64,000 nt of DNA from Nodosilinea sp. WJT8-NPBG4 (GCA_019359285.1 JAHHHQ010000041.1:124001-188000), one strand, 5' to 3'. Positions 25,794-35,365 are shown, counted from the stretch's first letter. The notes: generated by a model from the letters alone, not told the origin. Program-made: numbers and translations.

Positions 25794-28745
25794 ATGACTC
25801 CAGTTCCGTCGCTATCTCGCCCCCAACCGCAGCCTCAAACGGTAGAGCCCGACCGAGTGCCTCCCAACCCCGGTGCCGCTGCCCCCCGCAAAGGCGCTGT
25901 CAAACAGTATTTTGCCGGTCGCAGTCTGCGGCAGCAGCTGCTGTCTGCGGTACTGCCTCTGAGCCTTGTGCCCCTATTGGTCGGTGGCCTCATCACCTAT
26001 GCGCTGACCCAAAGCCGCACCCGCGCCACCATCACCCAAGATCTACAGGGGCAGGCCCTGCTAGTCAGTGAAACCGTCGACGGCAACCTGAGTGAGCAAA
26101 TTGCCTTTGCCCAGGTTTTTGCTCACAACCCGCTAGTTTTAGATAAAGTTCGCCGCGATCGCCGTCTGACAGCCAATCTAAAGCTGCTACAAAATCCTGA
26201 AGCGACCTTAGAAACGCAATTTATTGTGACCAAACAGCTGGCTACCAACCCCGCTTTTAACAACTACCTATCCCAGACCGTTGAGATTAAGCAATTTGCC
26301 GAGATCATTGTCACCGAGGCCAACGGCCTCAATGTCGGTTACAACAGCATCCCCTCTGATTTTGTGCAGGCGGGCGAAGACTGGTGGGAACGGGCTAAAA
26401 GCGATGGATCCTGGTTTGGTCAACCCGGCTACGATGCGTCCACTCTTCAAGTAGGCCTTGACTTTAGCCAAGCCATCCGCGACCCCAGCAGCAACGAATT
26501 TTTAGGAGCGGTGAAATTCTTTATTAACACCGCTGCCCTTGAGTTTGAGCAGCTCAACGAGTATCTGGCCAACGCTGGTATTCAAGGCTCTCAGCAGGTG
26601 CAATTGCTCGAACCCAGTTCTAATTATGTGCTGGCCAACTTTGACGAGCAAGGCCAAGAAGCAGCGCTAACGCCTCGATCGCTTAACTTAGTGGGCGGCG
26701 AGGTGGTGGGTAAGCTGGCCACCGCTGTCATCCAAGCCGCCCAAGCCGAGACCGCCCCCAATACTCTGCAACAGCAGCTCAACTCAGCCTTCCCGGTCAG
26801 AAATTTGGAAGTTTCGGCGGTGAGTGCTGCTGGTGGCGCAGAAAGCCTAGTAGCCACCTTTAGCTACCAAGGCAAACAGTATTCGCTAGCGACGGTGCCC
26901 CGGCTGAACTGGGTGGCGATCGCATCAATGGATGTCGCCGAAATTCGTGCCGCTGGCCGCGAAAACCTGGTCACTCTGGGGCTGGTGGGGCTGGTGCTGG
27001 GTGGGGTGGCCGCTCTGTTAACCCGAACCGTAGCCCAGCAAATCTCGTCGCCGCTCAATGCCCTGGCAGGCAAAGCCCAAGAAGTCTCGCGGGGTAACTT
27101 CAATGCCCAGGCCGACCTGGTGGGGTCGTCTGAAGCTCAAACCCTGGCCCAAACCTTCAACGAGCTAGTCGTGCAGGTACGCGGCTTTGTGCGCGAGCAA
27201 ACCCTCAACACCCGCCGGGCCAACCTGGCCGCCGCCATTACCGGAGCCAAAATTGTTGACTCCGCCGAGCTGCTGCCCGTCTATGAACGCCTAGTGTCTG
27301 AGGCCCGCGATATTCTCGCCTCTGATCGGGTAGTTATCTACCAGTTCAACCCCGACTGGAGTGGCGCGATCGTGGCCGAATCGGTAGAGGCCAGCTGGCC
27401 GAGCGCCTTTGAGCAGCAGCTTGGCGATCCCTGTATTCCTGCCGCAACGCGCCATAAGTACGAAGCCGAAGGCATCTTGCTTGAAACTAACGTCGCCAAT
27501 GCCGCCTTTCACCCGGAGCACCAAGCCCTACTGCAAAATCTCCAGGTCAAATCGATTTTGGGGGTGCCTATCCTGGGTCAGGGCGGGCTCTACGGCCTGC
27601 TGATTACCCACCACTGCCAAGCCGTGCACCCGTGGCAAGAGGCCGAAATTAGCTTCCTCAAACAGCTGGGGCTACAGCTGGGTCTGGTGATGGAGCGGGT
27701 AAAACTGATCGAGCAAACCCGCAACCTAGCCGAAGAACAGCGGCAGATCAAAGAAGGCCTCCAGCGCAGCGCCCTACAGCTGCTGATGGATGTGGATCCG
27801 GTCAGTAAGGGCAATCTGACCGTGCGCGCCCAGGTTACCGAGGACGAAATTGGCACCCTGGCCGACTCCTACAACGCCACCATCGCAAGTCTGCGAAAAA
27901 TTGTGGTGCAGGTGCAAGACGCTTCCCGCCAGGTAGCCACTACCACCGACGTTAACCAAACCTCTGTGCGCGACCTGGCCGACTCAGCCAATCAGCAGGC
28001 CCAAGCCATGCTGGCCGCCCTCGATCGCGTCCAAGACATGGCCAGCTCGGTGCGCCTAGTCGCCACCAATGCCGAGAAAGCCGAAGCCGCCGTGCTCGAA
28101 GCCGAGCAGACCGTGGCCCAGGGCGACGACGCTATGAACCGCACTGTAGACGGCATTCTGGCCATTCGCGAAACCGTGGCCGACACCGCCAAAAAAGTGA
28201 AGCGCCTGGGCGAATCGTCTCAAAAAATCTCCAATGTGGTGAACCTGATCAGCGGCTTTGCAGCCCAGACCAACATGCTCGCCCTCAACGCCTCCATTGA
28301 GGCCTCCCGCGCCGGAGAAGGCGGCAAAGGCTTTGCAGTGGTCGCCGAAGAAGTGCGCGAGCTGGCCCGCCAGTCCGCCGAAGCCACCACCGAAATCGAA
28401 AAGCTGGTGGCCAGCATTCAGGCCGAAACCAACGCCGTAGTCACCGCCATGGAAACCGGCACCGAGCAGGTGGTCACCGGCACCCAGCTAGTCGATGAAA
28501 CCCGCCAAAGCCTCAACCAGATCACCGCCGTCAGCCGCCAGATCAGTGCTCTAGTGGCCGCGATCGCCGACGCCACCGTCGTCCAAACCCAAGCCTCCGA
28601 AGTGGTCAGCGAAACCATCACCAGCGCCGCCACCAGCGCCAGCCAAAACTCCACCGCCGCCAACCAGGTATCCGATTCCTTCGCTCAGCTGCGCTCCGTC
28701 GCCCAGGCGTTGCAGGAGGAGGTAGGCCGGTTCAAGGTCAGCTAG
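25794..28745 (+). CDS. Methyl-accepting chemotaxis receptor with Cache-like region and one GAF domain
   Basis: The 983-residue receptor has TM1 (about residues 44-68), a large extracytoplasmic sensing region of dCache type (about 70-390), TM2 (about 393-413), HAMP (414-466), a GAF domain (about 480-640), a HAMP-like region (660-710) and an MA signalling domain (715-980) with the tip [21 protein letters not shown]. The GAF keeps D545-P-C547 but Ile replaces the Phe of DXCF, and the position of the second, bilin-linking cysteine is Glu-His instead. It therefore probably does not bind a bilin and may sense something else. It resembles PilJ/HmpD-type receptors. G-rich repeat DNA begins right after its stop. 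Confidence 0.92.
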   Translation: MTPVPSLSRPQPQPQTVEPDRVPPNPGAAAPRKGAVKQYFAGRSLRQQLLSAVLPLSLVPLLVGGLITYALTQSRTRATITQDLQGQALLVSETVDGNLSEQIAFAQVFAHNPLVLDKVRRDRRLTANLKLLQNPEATLETQFIVTKQLATNPAFNNYLSQTVEIKQFAEIIVTEANGLNVGYNSIPSDFVQAGEDWWERAKSDGSWFGQPGYDASTLQVGLDFSQAIRDPSSNEFLGAVKFFINTAALEFEQLNEYLANAGIQGSQQVQLLEPSSNYVLANFDEQGQEAALTPRSLNLVGGEVVGKLATAVIQAAQAETAPNTLQQQLNSAFPVRNLEVSAVSAAGGAESLVATFSYQGKQYSLATVPRLNWVAIASMDVAEIRAAGRENLVTLGLVGLVLGGVAALLTRTVAQQISSPLNALAGKAQEVSRGNFNAQADLVGSSEAQTLAQTFNELVVQVRGFVREQTLNTRRANLAAAITGAKIVDSAELLPVYERLVSEARDILASDRVVIYQFNPDWSGAIVAESVEASWPSAFEQQLGDPCIPAATRHKYEAEGILLETNVANAAFHPEHQALLQNLQVKSILGVPILGQGGLYGLLITHHCQAVHPWQEAEISFLKQLGLQLGLVMERVKLIEQTRNLAEEQRQIKEGLQRSALQLLMDVDPVSKGNLTVRAQVTEDEIGTLADSYNATIASLRKIVVQVQDASRQVATTTDVNQTSVRDLADSANQQAQAMLAALDRVQDMASSVRLVATNAEKAEAAVLEAEQTVAQGDDAMNRTVDGILAIRETVADTAKKVKRLGESSQKISNVVNLISGFAAQTNMLALNASIEASRAGEGGKGFAVVAEEVRELARQSAEATTEIEKLVASIQAETNAVVTAMETGTEQVVTGTQLVDETRQSLNQITAVSRQISALVAAIADATVVQTQASEVVSETITSAATSASQNSTAANQVSDSFAQLRSVAQALQEEVGRFKVS

Positions 28746-28978
28746 AAGAGTGGATGGGTGGGGCGTAGGGGGTAGATGGGTGGAATGCAGCCACTATAGA
28801 AACCCGTAGGGTGAGCCTTGCCCACCATTAACCTGGCCCACTCCCCATCTCCATCCGTGGGTCACGACGGTGCTTAAGCGACTTGGCCATAGCTCTAACC
28901 CCGACCACCTGACCCGCAATACGGCTCTTTCTCCCCTATCTCTCCCACCCCCCTACCCATCCACTCCCCACCCCTCCC
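28746..28978. repeat. Repeat-rich spacer between the second MCP gene and cheA
   Basis: G-rich GAGTGGATGGGTGGGGCGTA-type sequence follows the stop (about 28748-28783). A GTAGGGTGAGCCTTGCCCACC-like element, similar to common cyanobacterial GGTGGGC..GCCCACC repeats, lies near 28807-28827. C-rich CCCCCTACCCATCCACTCCC-type sequence (about 28938-28978) runs up to the cheA start. The spacer of 233 bases has no other visible content. Confidence 0.7.
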
Positions 28979-31900
28979 ATGCCAACCCCTCCCCACATCC
29001 GCGACCAGGCCTATCAATTCTTCCTCGAAGAAGCCCCCGAGCTGCTGCACACCATTGAGTCGGGGCTGCTGGGGCTGCGATCGCAGCGCGACACTGCCGA
29101 GATTCACCAGATCATGCGGGCCGCCCACTCGCTTAAGGGGGGCGCGGCCAGTGTGGGGTTGGAGCCGATTAAGGCGATCGCCCACCGTCTAGAGGCCCTA
29201 TTCAAAGCTCTCTACAGCGACACTGTGGCGATCGATAGTGAACTAGAAAGCCAGCTCTTGCAAGCCTTCGACTGCCTTCGACTGCCCCTCACCCAGCAGC
29301 TCACCGAGGGCACGTTCGATGGCGAGCAGGCCCTGACCCAAGCAGAACCCATTCTGCAAAACCTGGAGCATCGCCTCGCCAGCGCCATAGCCGAAACCGA
29401 GAACTTCATCCCCAGTTCCTCAGACCTGGGGTTTGACATGGCCACCTCCATCTTTGAAGTGGATGTGCAGCAGGGGCTAGATCACCTGACCCACATCCTA
29501 GAGCAGCCCGAGGCCCACGAAGTCGCTGGCGAACTGCGTGCCCAGGCCGAGATCTTTATGGGCTTTGCCGAACTTCTCGATCTGCCTGGGTTTGCCCAAA
29601 TTGCCGAAACCACTCTCCAAGCCTTAGCCGTAAACCCAGCCATGGCGACAGACATTACCCGCTTGGCCGTGGCAGATTTTACCCAAGGTCGTGCCTCCGT
29701 CCTCACGGCCAGTTCAACCACGGGCGGCGAACCCTCCGCTGCCTTGCAGGCCCTAGCCGCCGAGGCCCCGATCCCAACACCAATCCTAGAAGTAACCCCA
29801 GCATCAATTGCCGATTCCTCCCTAGCACCAGCCTCAGAGCTGTCCCTAGAACCAATTGCAGAGCAGTTCCTAACATCCGTTTTTGGTGATGACGATTTAA
29901 TCGCCAGCGCCTGGGATGCAGAACTGCCCTCAAACATTGATGCCCTGGCATGGCTGACCCAATCCCGGTCAGCCACAGAAGCCGACCAACCTGCACCGCC
30001 AGGGCCAGAGCAATTCAGCCCGATCGATGCCCCAGCGCCCATCCCCTTCACCGATCCCAACAACCATAGCCGCAACCCCGCACCGGCCATTGAGGCCATG
30101 TTTACTGAGGCCACATTGGGCGACAGCAATGTTTCAGCCCCAAATGAGGCTCCACTTCCTCACCCCAACACCACCTCATCTCCCCCACCCCCCCAATCTC
30201 CCCCCCTCACCGTCCGCGTCGACACCCAACGCCTCGCCCGCCTCGAAAACCAGCTCGGCGAACTCACCATCAACCGCAACGGACTGGCCCTGCAAACCAA
30301 CCAAATCCGTCTCGGCCTAAAGGAACTAGTCAGCCGCTTCGAGCGCGTGCGCGCCACCGTAGAGCAACTGCAAGGCATCTCCGATCAAATCTTGATCGCC
30401 CCCGATCGCCAGCGTCAGCCCATCACCATCGGCGAGTTTGCCCCTGCTGTGCCCGCCGCCGCGCCGGCCCGCCCCCCCGGCTTCGATTCTTTAGAAATGG
30501 ACACCTACACGGCCCTCTACACCCACACCCAAACTCTGCTCGAAGAGATGGTGCAGTTCGAAGAAGCTGCCGCCGACATTACTTTGTTTAACCGCCAGAC
30601 CGATCAGCTGCTGGGTCAGCACCGCAAAATGCTCTCCCAGGTACAAGACGACCTGATGTACGCCCGCATGGTGCCCCTGGGCCAGGTGCTCAATCGCTTT
30701 CCCCGAGTTTTGCGAGACCTGGCTCACACCTACGGCAAACCTGCCGATCTTACCCTCGAAGGCACCGCTCTGCTGGTCGATAAAGCCGTGCTAGAAAAGC
30801 TCTACGACCCCCTGCTACACCTGCTGCGCAACGGCTTTGACCACGGTTTAGAACCCGCCGAAGAACGCCTCCGTCAGGGCAAGCCCGAGATTGGCCAGAT
30901 CACCATAGGGGCCTGCTACCGGGGCCGCCAGATCGCCATTGAAGTCAGTGACGATGGCCGGGGCCTAGACCTAGAGCGCGTGCGCCAGCGATTGGTAGAT
31001 TTAAACTGGCTTTCGGCCGAGGAGGCCAGCGCTGCCAGCACTGACCAGCTCTCTCGCTATCTTTTTGAACCGGGTTTTTCCACCGCCGAGCAGGTTAGCG
31101 ATCTGTCGGGACGGGGGGTTGGCCTAGACGTGGTGCGCGACCAAATGCAGCGGCTCAAGGGCACTGTTACCGTACAGTCGGCGCCGGGGGCAGGCACCGG
31201 ATTCACCCTATCGCTGCCCATGACCCTAAGCATCGTCAACCTGCTGATCTGCTTTGTGGGGTCTACTCCGATCGCCTTTCGCAGCGACAGCATTACCGAG
31301 ATCTTAGTGCCCCGCTCAGAGCACCTAGCCCAGGAAACCGACCAGGCCTGGCTGACCTGGCACGACCAGCGGGTGCCCGTCTACGGACTCGGCGATCTGC
31401 TCTCCTACCGCTGCCTGCGACCGGAGTTGCCCCTCAGTCAGGTGCTGGCAGCCGTGCCCTCTCCCGCCGACTGGGAAGCGCCGGTGCTGATTTTAGCGCG
31501 GGGCGATCGCCACTTTGCGATCCAAGTCGATCGCCTCGTCACCGAGCAAGAGTCGGTGATCAAGCCCTTTGGTGCAGCCCTTAGCCCGCCTGCCTACGCC
31601 TACGGCTGCACTGTGTTGGGCGATGGCAGTGTCATCCCCGTTATCGACGGTCAAGCCTTCTTAGATGACCTGCTCAGCTGCTCCGCAACCGATACGCCGC
31701 AGGCAGGCTTAGACCAACCCGCTCCACTGCTGCCCACCGACCCCATTCCCCAGACCACCCTACACGCTGCCACCACAGTGCTGGTGATTGATGATGCCGT
31801 CACCTCTCGCCGCACTCTGGCGCTTTCCCTAGAGCGGGCGGGCTACCGGGTCTTGCAGGCCCGTGATGGCCAAGCAGGGCTAGAGCAGCTAACGCAAAAC

Positions 31901-32167
31901 CCCGCCGTGGAGCTGGTGGTCTGCGACATTGAAATGCCTAACATGAATGGCTTTGAGTTTCTTACCGCTCGCCGCCAAAATCCTGCCCTGGCCGAAATTC
32001 CCACCCTGATGCTAACCTCGCGCAGCAACGACAAGCACCGCTGGCTGGCCATGCAGCTAGGAGCCACCGACTATTTCACCAAGCCCTACCTAGAGCAGGA
32101 GTTTTTGGCGGCAATTCGCGCAGCGATCGGTACCGGCATCGCCGCGTCCCTCGCCACTGGTCAATAG
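28979..32167 (+). CDS. Hybrid CheA histidine kinase with receiver domain, taxis operon 2
   Basis: The 1062-residue product has an Hpt domain with phospho-His H50 in AAHSLKGGAA and a long variable Pro/Ala-rich region (about 130-410). The kinase core carries N box HLLRNGFDHGLE, G1 DDGRGLD, GRGVGLDVV and GAGTGFTLSLPMT. A CheW-like domain and a C-terminal receiver with D983 in VVCDIEMPNMNG follow. It is paralogous to the kinase at 19594. The linker near residues 395-410 (SSPPPPQSPP) is encoded by a C-rich CATCTCCCCC-like tract at about 30165-30210, which looks like repeat DNA translated in frame. The start directly follows C-rich repeat DNA. Motifs look intact, so it is probably active. Confidence 0.93.
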   Translation: MPTPPHIRDQAYQFFLEEAPELLHTIESGLLGLRSQRDTAEIHQIMRAAHSLKGGAASVGLEPIKAIAHRLEALFKALYSDTVAIDSELESQLLQAFDCLRLPLTQQLTEGTFDGEQALTQAEPILQNLEHRLASAIAETENFIPSSSDLGFDMATSIFEVDVQQGLDHLTHILEQPEAHEVAGELRAQAEIFMGFAELLDLPGFAQIAETTLQALAVNPAMATDITRLAVADFTQGRASVLTASSTTGGEPSAALQALAAEAPIPTPILEVTPASIADSSLAPASELSLEPIAEQFLTSVFGDDDLIASAWDAELPSNIDALAWLTQSRSATEADQPAPPGPEQFSPIDAPAPIPFTDPNNHSRNPAPAIEAMFTEATLGDSNVSAPNEAPLPHPNTTSSPPPPQSPPLTVRVDTQRLARLENQLGELTINRNGLALQTNQIRLGLKELVSRFERVRATVEQLQGISDQILIAPDRQRQPITIGEFAPAVPAAAPARPPGFDSLEMDTYTALYTHTQTLLEEMVQFEEAAADITLFNRQTDQLLGQHRKMLSQVQDDLMYARMVPLGQVLNRFPRVLRDLAHTYGKPADLTLEGTALLVDKAVLEKLYDPLLHLLRNGFDHGLEPAEERLRQGKPEIGQITIGACYRGRQIAIEVSDDGRGLDLERVRQRLVDLNWLSAEEASAASTDQLSRYLFEPGFSTAEQVSDLSGRGVGLDVVRDQMQRLKGTVTVQSAPGAGTGFTLSLPMTLSIVNLLICFVGSTPIAFRSDSITEILVPRSEHLAQETDQAWLTWHDQRVPVYGLGDLLSYRCLRPELPLSQVLAAVPSPADWEAPVLILARGDRHFAIQVDRLVTEQESVIKPFGAALSPPAYAYGCTVLGDGSVIPVIDGQAFLDDLLSCSATDTPQAGLDQPAPLLPTDPIPQTTLHAATTVLVIDDAVTSRRTLALSLERAGYRVLQARDGQAGLEQLTQNPAVELVVCDIEMPNMNGFEFLTARRQNPALAEIPTLMLTSRSNDKHRWLAMQLGATDYFTKPYLEQEFLAAIRAAIGTGIAASLATGQ

Positions 32168-32170
32168 ATA

Positions 32171-32300
32171 TGCCCCTGGGGGGATAGTAGGCTCGCAACC
32201 TGCTTCAGTACCATGCCCACACAGGCTGACCCAGACCCACAGACCGCCGCAGGTCTATCTAACCTGCTGGTTTTGTTAATGTTATCCCCTATAGGGGGAT
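32171..32300. promoter_or_regulatory. Two G/C-tract dyads, candidate metalloregulator sites
   Basis: The 172 bases before the chelatase gene hold two unusual elements. At 32283-32300 is TATCCCCTATAGGGGGAT, an almost perfect dyad around TATA. At 32171-32190 is TGCCCCTGGGGGGATAGTAG, whose other strand reads CTACTATCCCCCCAGGGG. Such C/G tracts flanked by TA-rich ends resemble operators of the CsoR/RcnR/InrS family of copper, nickel or cobalt sensors. No such regulator gene is in the window, so the assignment is inference. Confidence 0.4.
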
Positions 32301-32339
32301 GTTAGCCTGTACAAGATACACCTCCGAAGAGCAAGCACT

Positions 32340-33545
32340 ATGGTTGCAACCCCTGACGTTATTCAAACATCTGCATCTCACTCCCACCCATCATCCTCTA
32401 GCGATAGCCGGGTAGCGGTGCTGCTGATGGGCTACGGCGAAGTCGAAAGCTACGAAGACTTTGCCAACTACAACGAGCAGGCGCTCAACCTACTAACGGC
32501 AAAATTTGCCCCCGTACCCACCTGGGTCTACCCACCCCTGGCCAAGGTGCTAGCCGCCTTCGACCTCCACGAGTGGAGCCACCAGCACGGCAACTTTATC
32601 TCCCCCCACAACGCTATCTTTGAGGCCCAGCGGGCCGGTATCGAGACCAATTTGCAGGAACGCTGGGGCGATCGCATCAAGGTTTTCAAAGCCTTCAACT
32701 TCTGCAAGCCCTTCCTGCCTGACCAGGTGCTAGAGCAGGTCAAAGCCGAGGGCTACGACAAACTGCTGATCTATCCCCTGCTGGTGGTTGACTCTATCTT
32801 TACCAGCGGCATTGCCATCGAACAGGTCAACCAGGCCCTGGTCAAGCTGTCCGACGGCACCGAGCACTGGGTCAAGGGCACGCGCTACATCCCTTCTTTC
32901 TTTGACGCGCCCGACTACATTGACCTGCTGGCCAATATGGTCGAAGAGAAAATCAAAGACCACCTGGCCGTGGCCCACCTGCCCTCCCAAACCGGCATCG
33001 TGCTAATGAACCACGGCTGCCCCCACGAGGCCAAGGGCTTTACCTCCGGCATTGACGAGAGCCAAAAGCTCTACGACAAAGTGCGCGATCGCCTGATCTA
33101 TAAGTACCCATTGATTTCAGTAGGCTGGCTCAACCACGATACCCCGCTGATCAAGTGGACTCAGCCCAACGCTGACCTGGCGGCCCGCAACCTGATCGAT
33201 CTGGGGGCCACCGCCCTGGTGTTTATGCCCATCGGCTTCGCCACCGAAAACCACGAAACCCTGCTGGACGTTGAGCACATTATCGAAGGGCTGCGCCGCA
33301 AGCGTCCCGATGTTACCTATGTGCAGATGCCCTGCGTCAACGATCGCCCCGATTTCCTAGCCATGGCGGCCACCTGGGCCGACAAGCACATCGCCGATCT
33401 GCTGGAAGAAGATGCCCTAGCGATCAATCCTTCCCTGGCGGCCTCTCAGGCGGCGGCGGTGCACAGTCACCACGGTCACAGCCACGACCATCATCTACCT
33501 GGACACGATCACGGCCACGGCCATGATCACGGTCATCACCACTAG
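32340..33545 (+). CDS. Chelatase-family protein (ferrochelatase/CbiK-like) with His-rich tail
   Basis: The 401-residue product looks like a two-lobe class II chelatase of the ferrochelatase/CbiX/CbiK superfamily. It starts with VAVLLMGYGEVESYEDFANY, and a second lobe contains GIVLMNHGCPHEAKGFTSG, with MNHG as a probable metal-binding His and VFMPIGFATENHETLLDVE resembling the ferrochelatase PIGF..DHxETLYE motif. It differs from the usual HemH in its N-terminal half, so the tetrapyrrole and metal are open. The C-terminus is a His-rich tail (HSHHGHSHDHHLPGHDHGHG), a feature seen in some sirohydrochlorin Ni/Co chelatases and metal chaperones. Together with the G/C-tract dyads upstream this suggests metal handling. 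Confidence 0.75.
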   Translation: MVATPDVIQTSASHSHPSSSSDSRVAVLLMGYGEVESYEDFANYNEQALNLLTAKFAPVPTWVYPPLAKVLAAFDLHEWSHQHGNFISPHNAIFEAQRAGIETNLQERWGDRIKVFKAFNFCKPFLPDQVLEQVKAEGYDKLLIYPLLVVDSIFTSGIAIEQVNQALVKLSDGTEHWVKGTRYIPSFFDAPDYIDLLANMVEEKIKDHLAVAHLPSQTGIVLMNHGCPHEAKGFTSGIDESQKLYDKVRDRLIYKYPLISVGWLNHDTPLIKWTQPNADLAARNLIDLGATALVFMPIGFATENHETLLDVEHIIEGLRRKRPDVTYVQMPCVNDRPDFLAMAATWADKHIADLLEEDALAINPSLAASQAAAVHSHHGHSHDHHLPGHDHGHGHDHGHHH

Positions 33546-33585
33546 CACCGGGTTTGTCTCTGGCGCCTGAGGAGAAAGCACCCTT

Positions 33586-33807
33586 TCAGGCTCTAGCAGA
33601 CGACACGCGCATAGAGGCGGATGGGCGAGGCTTGCCCATCCGCTTCATTAGCATGTTGGGCAGAGTAATAGGGCTAAGCACCACGGCCAACCCTAGAAAC
33701 GCCCAGCTGCTTAGGCGGCTCTTGGGGTTTGACGGGTCATTTAAGAATGAGCTAATGGCCAGAAGAAAAACCATCAGCGATGCCAACAGATAAAGCTTGA
33801 GGGCCAT
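33586..33807 (-). CDS. Small two-helix membrane protein
   Basis: The 73-residue product has two hydrophobic helices (about residues 3-20 and 33-50) joined by a short loop with FLNDPSNPKSRLSSW. The pattern looks like a conserved small cyanobacterial membrane protein of unknown function. The last 17 residues are encoded partly by a palindrome (33617-33643) and may be a replaced C-terminus. An overlapping + strand reading frame (33554-33793) has no comparable protein-like features. The gene converges with the chelatase gene. Confidence 0.65.
   Translation of the reverse strand: MALKLYLLASLMVFLLAISSFLNDPSNPKSRLSSWAFLGLAVVLSPITLPNMLMKRMGKPRPSASMRVSSARA
33617..33643. repeat. 10-base stem palindrome, GCGGATGGGC type
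   Basis: GCGGATGGGC (33617-33626) pairs perfectly with GCCCATCCGC (33634-33643) around a 7-base loop. It lies inside the 3' part of the small membrane protein gene and downstream of the chelatase gene, and could act as a 3'-end structure for the latter. Confidence 0.65.
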
Positions 33808-33867
33808 AGTGTTTTGAGGTTGATTGCTCTATCTCTACACTGCCCACGGAGCATTGCTCCAAACATA

Positions 33868-33929
33868 GTGAAGAATACTGAACTTTGAAGCCAGCATTGT
33901 GAAGAATGCTGAACTTTGAGGTCAGCATT
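33868..33929. repeat. 31-base tandem duplication
   Basis: Two adjacent 31-base copies (33868-33898 and 33899-33929) start GTGAAGAAT and end CAGCATT, with three differences. They lie in the 302-base spacer (33808-34109) between the small membrane gene and the NurA gene. Nothing else is clear in that spacer. Confidence 0.8.
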
Positions 33930-34109
33930 TCTGGCTCCACTGCGCCCGCTCGATCGCAAGCAGCAGACAAGATCAGCGCACCCTAACTCAATCGCAGGTA
34001 GGCATTTGTAGTCAGCGATCGCTACCACTCAAAGGCTCTTCGTGACAAAGCCACAGCAAACCCGCTAGAATCAGCCGTTAATACAGGTGTTCTCAGCAAC
34101 GGATGGGTT

Positions 34110-35297
34110 ATGCCAGTGAGTTCCAGCCAAATTAAAGCCCTGCTCGACCAAAAGCGAGATGCCTTTAGCGCCTTCAGTCGGGCTAAGTTTGAGCTGATGC
34201 ACGCCTACAGCCGAGCGTGGACTGAGTTTGCCGCCCTGCCCCACACTAGGCAGCTCGCTCAGTTAGACAACCTATCCGGGCCAGTAGGAGCCCGCCCCCT
34301 AGAGGCGATCGCCGCCGAAAAGGGCATCTTGCCGTTCTTCTTTACAGAATCTGGCCCAGTGAGCGATCGCTGGACGAACCGCGAACAGAGCGCCCAGTGG
34401 GTGCAGACTGTGCTAGAAGACATCACCACTTTCGCAGTAGATGGCTCCCAGATCTCCCCCGGCAAAGATATTTCTATCCCGATTGCGCTGCTGCAAATTG
34501 GCTGGTTTGAGAATCCCCACAGCGCCACCCGTCCCTACAAAAAAGATGTGCGGGTTGACCTCATGACGCCCTCCGAGCTCGGGCCAAACCCTGCCCAGCC
34601 TGTAGAGCGCCGCGTCAACATTCGCCGCTTTCAAATGGAAGTGGCGCGGCTGGTGGAATATATCAATGCCTGCCAAGACCCAGAGCGCACCCTAGTATTT
34701 TTCGACGGGGCACTGGTGGTTACCTTTGCCGAAGCCTTTGACCAGGAGAGCCAAACTGCCTACGTGCAGTCTATTCTCTCGCTGTTAGAGGCCAGCGATC
34801 GCCGCCGCGTCCCCCTAGTGGGCTATGTAGATACCTCCTACGCCCGCGACCTGACCACGATGCTGCACCACGTCTATGGGCTAGAGGCCACCGAGGGCAT
34901 TCACGACGCCCAACTGCTAACGCGGCTGATGGAGTGGGGCGATCGCAGCGCCGTGTTTCAGTGCGATCGCGGCGGCGTTTTGGATCAGTACAACGACTAC
35001 GGCGATCAAATTGCTTTTACCTATCTCAAAACCACCCGCGACGGTCACCCCGTGCGGCTCGAAATGCCCCGATGGATGTGGGAAAGCGGTCATATTACTC
35101 AATACCTTAATTGGGTGAGGGGCGAGGTGATCATCGGCGGCGGCTACCCCTACAGCATTGAAACCGCCGACCAAACCGCCGTACTTCAAGGCCAAGACAA
35201 ACATATTTTTCTGCGCGTGCTGCAAGACTGGGCCGACCGCGAAGCTATCAACCTGCGGCTCTCCCGCAAAATGGTCAGCAAGCAGCGCCGCCGTTAG
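34110..35297 (+). CDS. NurA-domain nuclease
   Basis: The 395-residue product belongs to the NurA family of 5'-3' nucleases involved in DNA end processing. Family features are the first metal-binding aspartate in AVDGSQ (D111), a second acidic motif in LVFFDGALV, and YVDTSYARDL. In archaea NurA works with the HerA translocase; no herA is in the window, and solitary NurA-type proteins are common in cyanobacteria. The N-terminal 100 residues are helical and specific to the bacterial form. The start ATG at 34110 follows a region without coding sequence. It appears to be a single-gene unit. Confidence 0.85.
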   Translation: MPVSSSQIKALLDQKRDAFSAFSRAKFELMHAYSRAWTEFAALPHTRQLAQLDNLSGPVGARPLEAIAAEKGILPFFFTESGPVSDRWTNREQSAQWVQTVLEDITTFAVDGSQISPGKDISIPIALLQIGWFENPHSATRPYKKDVRVDLMTPSELGPNPAQPVERRVNIRRFQMEVARLVEYINACQDPERTLVFFDGALVVTFAEAFDQESQTAYVQSILSLLEASDRRRVPLVGYVDTSYARDLTTMLHHVYGLEATEGIHDAQLLTRLMEWGDRSAVFQCDRGGVLDQYNDYGDQIAFTYLKTTRDGHPVRLEMPRWMWESGHITQYLNWVRGEVIIGGGYPYSIETADQTAVLQGQDKHIFLRVLQDWADREAINLRLSRKMVSKQRRR

Positions 35298-35331
35298 GCT
35301 CACCATAAAGTCTTTGTGAACTGCCGCTAAG

Positions 35332-35365
35332 CTCCGTAATTTGACCTACGCACTCTATTACGGAG
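35332..35365. other. 9-base inverted repeat after the NurA gene
   Basis: CTCCGTAAT (35332-35340) pairs with ATTACGGAG (35357-35365) across 16 bases. No T-tract follows. It could be a 3'-end structure of the NurA transcript or an operator for the PEP-CTERM gene downstream. Confidence 0.4.

Noticed and set aside
33554..33793. 79-residue + strand frame after the chelatase gene
   Set aside because: The opposite strand carries a two-helix membrane protein that looks real; the + frame has no recognisable features.
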